Shown here in pieces: positions 60,191 to 64,000 of a DNA stretch of 64,000 nt. Numbering within the stretch: position 1 is the first letter of the stretch; every line of letters begins with the position of its first letter. A program made the translations under genes and the position numbers. The DNA lies in the NCBI RefSeq assembly GCF_008635795.1, contig NZ_VWRQ01000022.1:62001-126000 (forward strand), in the 5' to 3' direction. Below the pieces are notes generated by a model. It did not search any database. It was given only the letters and a program-made list of their open reading frames with translations, and was not told the origin of the DNA. This DNA comes from Paenibacillus tepidiphilus (GTDB taxonomy: Bacteria; Bacillota; Bacilli; Paenibacillales; Paenibacillaceae).

Positions 60191-61042
60191 TTATTTGACT
60201 CCGCCTTCCGTCAGTCCCTGCACGATATAACGCTGGAAATAAAGCACAAGCAGCAGAACGGGGATACAGGAGACGACGCCCGCCGGGAACATCAGCTCAT
60301 AGGCGATGCGGTCCTGGCCGATAAATTCCGAAATTCGCGTCGGCAGCGTCCGGGTGCCCGAATCCGTCAGGATGGAGGCCAGCAAAAATTCGTTCCACGC
60401 CCCGATGAAGACAAACACGCCGGTGGCCGTAAGCCCCGTGGCCGATAGCGGCAGCATTATCCGGAAGATGGATTGCAGCCGGGTGCAGCCGTCGATTCTG
60501 GAAGCCTCCTCAATTTCGTGCGGCAGTGATTGCAGAAAGGAGTAATACATCCAGACTACATAAGGAAGCGAGAACGTCATGTATGCCAGGATCAGACCTG
60601 TGTAGCTGTACAGCAGACCCGTTACCCGCATCAGCACGAACATCGGGATCAGCAGCGCCATCTGCGGCAGCATCTGTGAGCCGAGAATGGTCAGAAATAC
60701 GGTCTTCCTCCCCGGAAACTTGAGTCTGGCGAAGACGTAGGAGGCGAATATGCCCAGAACCAGCGACAGCAAAGTCGTAAAACCGGCCACAACCAGACTG
60801 TTCCTGAGTGCATCCAGAAACGTGCCGTTTGAAAACAAGTTGCCATAATACTTGAAGGTGAACTGCTCCGGAAGAACCACAGGCGGCCGGGAGAGCAAAT
60901 CGACCGGCCTTTTGACGCTGGACAGGAGCAGCCATAGAAAGGGAAACAGCACGTATAACATGAGGCCCAGAGAGATTCCCCGGACGAGCACCCCCTTGGC
61001 GATTCTCCGGGATGTCCATTTGGACGAATAGCTGCGGTTCAT
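60191..61042 (-). CDS. ABC transporter permease (MalG type)
   Basis: A 283-residue permease with six membrane segments. The EAA loop reads EIEEASRIDGCTRLQSIFRI, and it ends in YFQRYIVQGLTEGGVK as CUT1-type MalG subunits do. The Met at 61042 is preferred since a GGGGGT site is directly before the Met at 61048. It is 18 bases after the binding-protein gene. Confidence 0.93.
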   Translation of the reverse strand: MNRSYSSKWTSRRIAKGVLVRGISLGLMLYVLFPFLWLLLSSVKRPVDLLSRPPVVLPEQFTFKYYGNLFSNGTFLDALRNSLVVAGFTTLLSLVLGIFASYVFARLKFPGRKTVFLTILGSQMLPQMALLIPMFVLMRVTGLLYSYTGLILAYMTFSLPYVVWMYYSFLQSLPHEIEEASRIDGCTRLQSIFRIMLPLSATGLTATGVFVFIGAWNEFLLASILTDSGTRTLPTRISEFIGQDRIAYELMFPAGVVSCIPVLLLVLYFQRYIVQGLTEGGVK

Positions 61043-61060
61043 CGGCATACCCCCTAACGT

Positions 61061-62368
61061 TTATTTTCCGAGCAGCTTCAGCACATTGGCTTCAGCGGCG
61101 CTGAGCGCCTCCTCCGCTGTCTCCTTGCCCGCCACGGCGGCAGAGATATGCCTGGACACTTCATCCGCGATGACCGCCGCCTGTTCATGCTTGAACATGC
61201 CGTAAGGATACTGCATCTGCTCGGCGAGCGGCTCGAAATGCGGGTTCTTCTCCAGCACTTCGGCATCCGCAAGAGCGGCGGAATCGGCAGGCACACGGCC
61301 AAGGTTAATCGCCATTGCTTTTTCCTGCTCTGTTGAGGTTACGAACTTGATGTATTCCATCGCCTGCTCCTTGTTCTTGGAACCTGCAGGAATCGCCAAA
61401 CCGCCTGTCTCCGCATAAGAGGATGTCTTCAGGACGGCGCCGGGTATCATCGCCACGCCAACCTGGCCGACGATTTTCGACGTTTCCGGATTGTTCGCCA
61501 GCGGGTACGTGTGCGGAGCGTTCATCATCATGGCAATGCTTCCCTGCGCAAAAGCATCAGCCATCGGAGCGGTACTGTCATACTGCACGGACGAGGGGCT
61601 GACGATTCCATCCCGCAAATTCATGTCCGCCATAAACTGCAGCGCCCTTACTCCCTCGGGACTGTTGAAGATCGGCACGTCGCTCTCGTAATCCCAGAAT
61701 TCGCCGCCCTCCGCTCTCAGGTGGACAATGAACGGCGTGTAGGAGAATTTCTCACCCCAGGGCTCTGCGTATGGGGTGATGCCGGCCTCTTTCAGCTTGG
61801 TCGCAGCTTCCGTAAACTCGGTCCAGGTCGCCGGCGCCGCAGCGATGCCCGCTTTGGCAAACAGCTCCTTGTTATAGTACAGCTGCCAAGGCCACAGATA
61901 ACGCGGAAAGCCGTAGGTTTGGCCGCCGTTCATCAACGGCGTGAAATAATCCTCAGGAATATTGGCCCTCATCTCGTCTGTAATCATGTCGTCCAGCGGA
62001 GTAAGGAAGCCTTTGGGCGCGAACTCGGCGACAAAATCGTCTCTTACATGCACGACGTCGTATTCGGTGCTGCCCCCGGCAAACGCCGTCGCCAGCTTGT
62101 CATGCTGCTCCGTAAAGTTGACCACTTCATAGTTCACCTTGATGCCAGTGGCCTCCTCGAATTCCTTGGCCTGATCTTGCCAGAACTGATCGCCGACGTA
62201 GAGGATCGTAATTTCGCCCTTGTCGCCTGCGGCGGCATTGCCTTCGGCCCCGTCTGCACCCGCCGCTGTATTCCCGCCGTTATTGTCCCCGCATCCCGTT
62301 ACCGTCATCGCCAGCGCTAAACCCGCCATACCCCAATGCAGTCTGGATTTCCCCCACACCTTCGTCAT
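61061..62368 (-). CDS. Extracellular solute-binding lipoprotein (CUT1 type)
   Basis: A 435-residue lipoprotein: signal peptide with lipobox VTGC (Cys about 26), Asn/Gly/Ala-rich linker, then a family 1 solute-binding fold (ITILYVGDQFWQDQAKEFEE at the start, VNFTEQHDKLATAFAGGSTE, MNGGQTYGFPRYLWPWQLYY). AGAGGAG precedes the ATG. It lies between its two permeases. Although the family mostly binds sugars, the downstream nucleoside enzymes suggest a nucleoside or sugar-nucleobase ligand; this is an inference. Confidence 0.92.
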   Translation of the reverse strand: MTKVWGKSRLHWGMAGLALAMTVTGCGDNNGGNTAAGADGAEGNAAAGDKGEITILYVGDQFWQDQAKEFEEATGIKVNYEVVNFTEQHDKLATAFAGGSTEYDVVHVRDDFVAEFAPKGFLTPLDDMITDEMRANIPEDYFTPLMNGGQTYGFPRYLWPWQLYYNKELFAKAGIAAAPATWTEFTEAATKLKEAGITPYAEPWGEKFSYTPFIVHLRAEGGEFWDYESDVPIFNSPEGVRALQFMADMNLRDGIVSPSSVQYDSTAPMADAFAQGSIAMMMNAPHTYPLANNPETSKIVGQVGVAMIPGAVLKTSSYAETGGLAIPAGSKNKEQAMEYIKFVTSTEQEKAMAINLGRVPADSAALADAEVLEKNPHFEPLAEQMQYPYGMFKHEQAAVIADEVSRHISAAVAGKETAEEALSAAEANVLKLLGK

Positions 62369-62391
62369 CTCGTAAGCTCCTCTCTAATGTC

Positions 62392-63366
62392 TTAGTTCTC
62401 GACCTTGAGCGTCTTCATATATAGCAAGGTGAACACCAGGGTCAACAGGGTAATGCAATAGCTGATCGCCGCTCCATAACCGATATTGAAGTTGCGGAAA
62501 GCCTGCTCGTAAGCAAAGACGTTGAGCGTCATCGTGCCATCCTGAGGCCCGCCTTTGGTTAGCAGCCAGATGAGGTCGAACACGCGGAGCGTCCACATCG
62601 TTTCGATAACCAGCAGTACCGTGATGACGGGCTTAATATGAGGCAATATAATATGATAGAATGCGGTAATCGATCCGCCGCCGTCCACTCTTGACGCCTC
62701 ATGAAGCTCTCTCGGGATGGATTGCATCGCGGCGAGCAACAGCAGGGCTACGTAAGGGACGCTTTTCCAAATATCGGCGAACAGCACGGCCGGCATGGCC
62801 GTATGTACGTTGACCAGCCACATTTGATATTGGTCGATAAAACCCAGTCTCAGAAGCAGCTCGTTGAATATGCCGTAATCACCGCTGTACATCCATTGCC
62901 ACATCAGGGAGTTCACTACGTTGGAGAGAGCCCAGGGAATCAGAAAGAGCCTCTTGAAGAATGCGGCACCCCAAACCCCGAAATAGATCGTCAGCGAAAT
63001 GCCGAATGCGATAGAGAGTGTAAGGATGACCTTGACCACTGTAAAGAACATCGTGTTGGTCATCACCTGCGGAAAACGGGCATCCCGCAGCAGTTGGATG
63101 TAATTGCCGAATCCGACGAATTCATAAGTCATATTCCCCTGCGTGAATGCTACCTTCGTAAACGAAATGAACAGGGCGTACAACATCGGGACTACAACGA
63201 CAAGCACAATCAGCACTAATGTCGGCAGCAGATAGAGGTACGCTGTCGATGTGTCGGAGAGCTTGTCCAGTCTGCCTAGCAGTCTCCCGCTTCCGCTGCC
63301 CGCGCCCTCCGACGGCTTGTCCCTGCCACGCCAGAACAACCTGGAATTACGGTCTACCTTCTCCAT
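62392..63366 (-). CDS. ABC transporter permease (MalF type)
   Basis: A 324-residue permease. A hydrophilic tail of about 40 residues is followed by six helices (YLLPTLVLIVLVVVVPMLYA is the first) and the EAA loop ELHEASRVDGGGSITAFYHI. AAGGAGG precedes the ATG. It follows the IclR regulator gene by 32 bases and starts the transporter part of the operon. Confidence 0.93.
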   Translation of the reverse strand: MEKVDRNSRLFWRGRDKPSEGAGSGSGRLLGRLDKLSDTSTAYLYLLPTLVLIVLVVVVPMLYALFISFTKVAFTQGNMTYEFVGFGNYIQLLRDARFPQVMTNTMFFTVVKVILTLSIAFGISLTIYFGVWGAAFFKRLFLIPWALSNVVNSLMWQWMYSGDYGIFNELLLRLGFIDQYQMWLVNVHTAMPAVLFADIWKSVPYVALLLLAAMQSIPRELHEASRVDGGGSITAFYHIILPHIKPVITVLLVIETMWTLRVFDLIWLLTKGGPQDGTMTLNVFAYEQAFRNFNIGYGAAISYCITLLTLVFTLLYMKTLKVEN

Positions 63367-63398
63367 GTTGCCTCCCTCCTTCTTCCCTATTATTGCCG

Positions 63399-64000
63399 CT
63401 AGATACCGGCGGTTCGCGCCTCATATCGCCATTGGGAGCCGAGGCCCCGGGAAATGGCTTGGGCAGCTTCGCCGCAAGCCTCGTGGCACCGCTCCATTTT
63501 TCCTTCCATCCGGAACTCCGGACCGAGAATCGCAATTGAGGCGACGACCTTCTCCTCATGATCCCTGACAGGAAAGGCTATGCCCACCGAGCCCATATCG
63601 ACTTCCTGAAACGTCCAGCTGTATCCCTGCGCCCGAATCTTCGCCAGCGACTCCCGCAGTGTGTCCGGGTCGGTATCCGTAAAGGGGGAGAAGGCATTCA
63701 GACCTCCGGCGATGATGCCTTCCCTTTCGTACTCCGGCAGATAAGCCATCAGCAGCTTGGTCGGCGCGCCCCCGTACAGCGGGACCCTCTTGCCTAACTG
63801 GGAGGTCGATTTGATGGATTCATGGCTCTCCATCTTCTCAATGCATACGCCGGATTGCCCGTCCACAATCGTAAGCAGCACGGTTTCCCCGGTCCGCTCG
63901 GCGAGCGTCTCCAGTACGGGTCTTGCCAAGGTACGAAGATTCATCCCCCTCGCGACGACCATTCCGAGCTCGAACAGTTTCAGGCCGAGTCTATACTTTT
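63399..64000 (-). CDS. IclR-family transcriptional regulator (5' end outside window)
   Basis: The frame is open to the right edge, so the start and most of the HTH domain are missing. The first visible residues, YRLGLKLFELG, are the wing end of the IclR helix-turn-helix; the C-terminal ligand-binding domain follows (LARPVLETLAERTGETVLLT, VPLYGGAPTKLLMAYLPEYE, VGIAFPVRDHEEKVVASIAI). About 200 residues are present. It is first in the cluster and probably represses the downstream ABC and nucleoside genes until a substrate appears. Confidence 0.9.
   Translation of the reverse strand, partial: KYRLGLKLFELGMVVARGMNLRTLARPVLETLAERTGETVLLTIVDGQSGVCIEKMESHESIKSTSQLGKRVPLYGGAPTKLLMAYLPEYEREGIIAGGLNAFSPFTDTDPDTLRESLAKIRAQGYSWTFQEVDMGSVGIAFPVRDHEEKVVASIAILGPEFRMEGKMERCHEACGEAAQAISRGLGSQWRYEARTAGI

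Overview
The window looks like a chromosomal segment of a Paenibacillus-type, spore-forming Firmicute. The reasons are the conserved block alaS / ireB / ruvX / DUF1292 / mltG / peptidase U32 (the alaS-yrzL-yrrK-yrzB-yrrL-yrrN neighbourhood of Bacillus), a T-box leader before alaS, a dipicolinate synthase A homologue, strong AGGAGG ribosome sites with frequent TTG and GTG starts, a moderately high GC content, and many carbohydrate operons each with its own AraC-type regulator. Genus is inferred from style; no marker gene proves it.

Region 1 (1-6.3 kb, minus strand): housekeeping block with a U32 peptidase fragment, mltG, two overlapping DUF1292 genes, ruvX, ireB and T-box-controlled alaS. Region 2 (6.3-9.6 kb, minus): a tightly coupled operon of a free-standing B3/B4 (PheRS editing-type) domain, azlC, azlD and a MocR-type regulator, which may form an amino-acid-analogue protection unit. 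Region 3 (9.8-15.3 kb): tRNA-Pro(CGG), an Rpn-type nuclease, a small membrane protein, a dpaA homologue without dpaB, a DUF1835 protein, a cystine/dicarboxylate symporter and a candidate small RNA.

Region 4 (15.5-43.8 kb) is accessory carbohydrate metabolism: a GH94 phosphorylase with a 1410-residue GH2 enzyme and an unknown protein; a secreted beta-helix protein with an LplABC-type ABC importer and a Cache-AraC membrane regulator; an SGNH hydrolase; two AraC regulators; a GHL6-type glycoside hydrolase; a DUF5692 membrane protein; and an odd pair of a transposase-like HTH protein with a degenerate DDE site next to an FAD oxidoreductase. Region 5 (43.9-48.5 kb) is a complete LicT / BglP / 6-phospho-beta-glucosidase system with two RAT antiterminator sites that can be read directly.

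Region 6 (48.5-56.3 kb): a 1738-residue RTX-type calcium-binding repeat protein whose gene carries near-identical tandem units of exactly 501 bp, followed by an ECF sigma factor and a DUF4179 membrane partner. Region 7 (56.3-64 kb): a LOG-family phosphoribohydrolase facing a seven-gene nucleoside cluster (IclR regulator, ABC importer, amidohydrolase, nucleoside hydrolase, deoxyribosyltransferase-like enzyme). The most unusual items are the RTX gene, the B3/B4-AzlCD-MocR operon, the phased CTGTAYA array at 31.3 kb, the nucleoside cluster and the promoter-plus-terminator unit at 15.2 kb.
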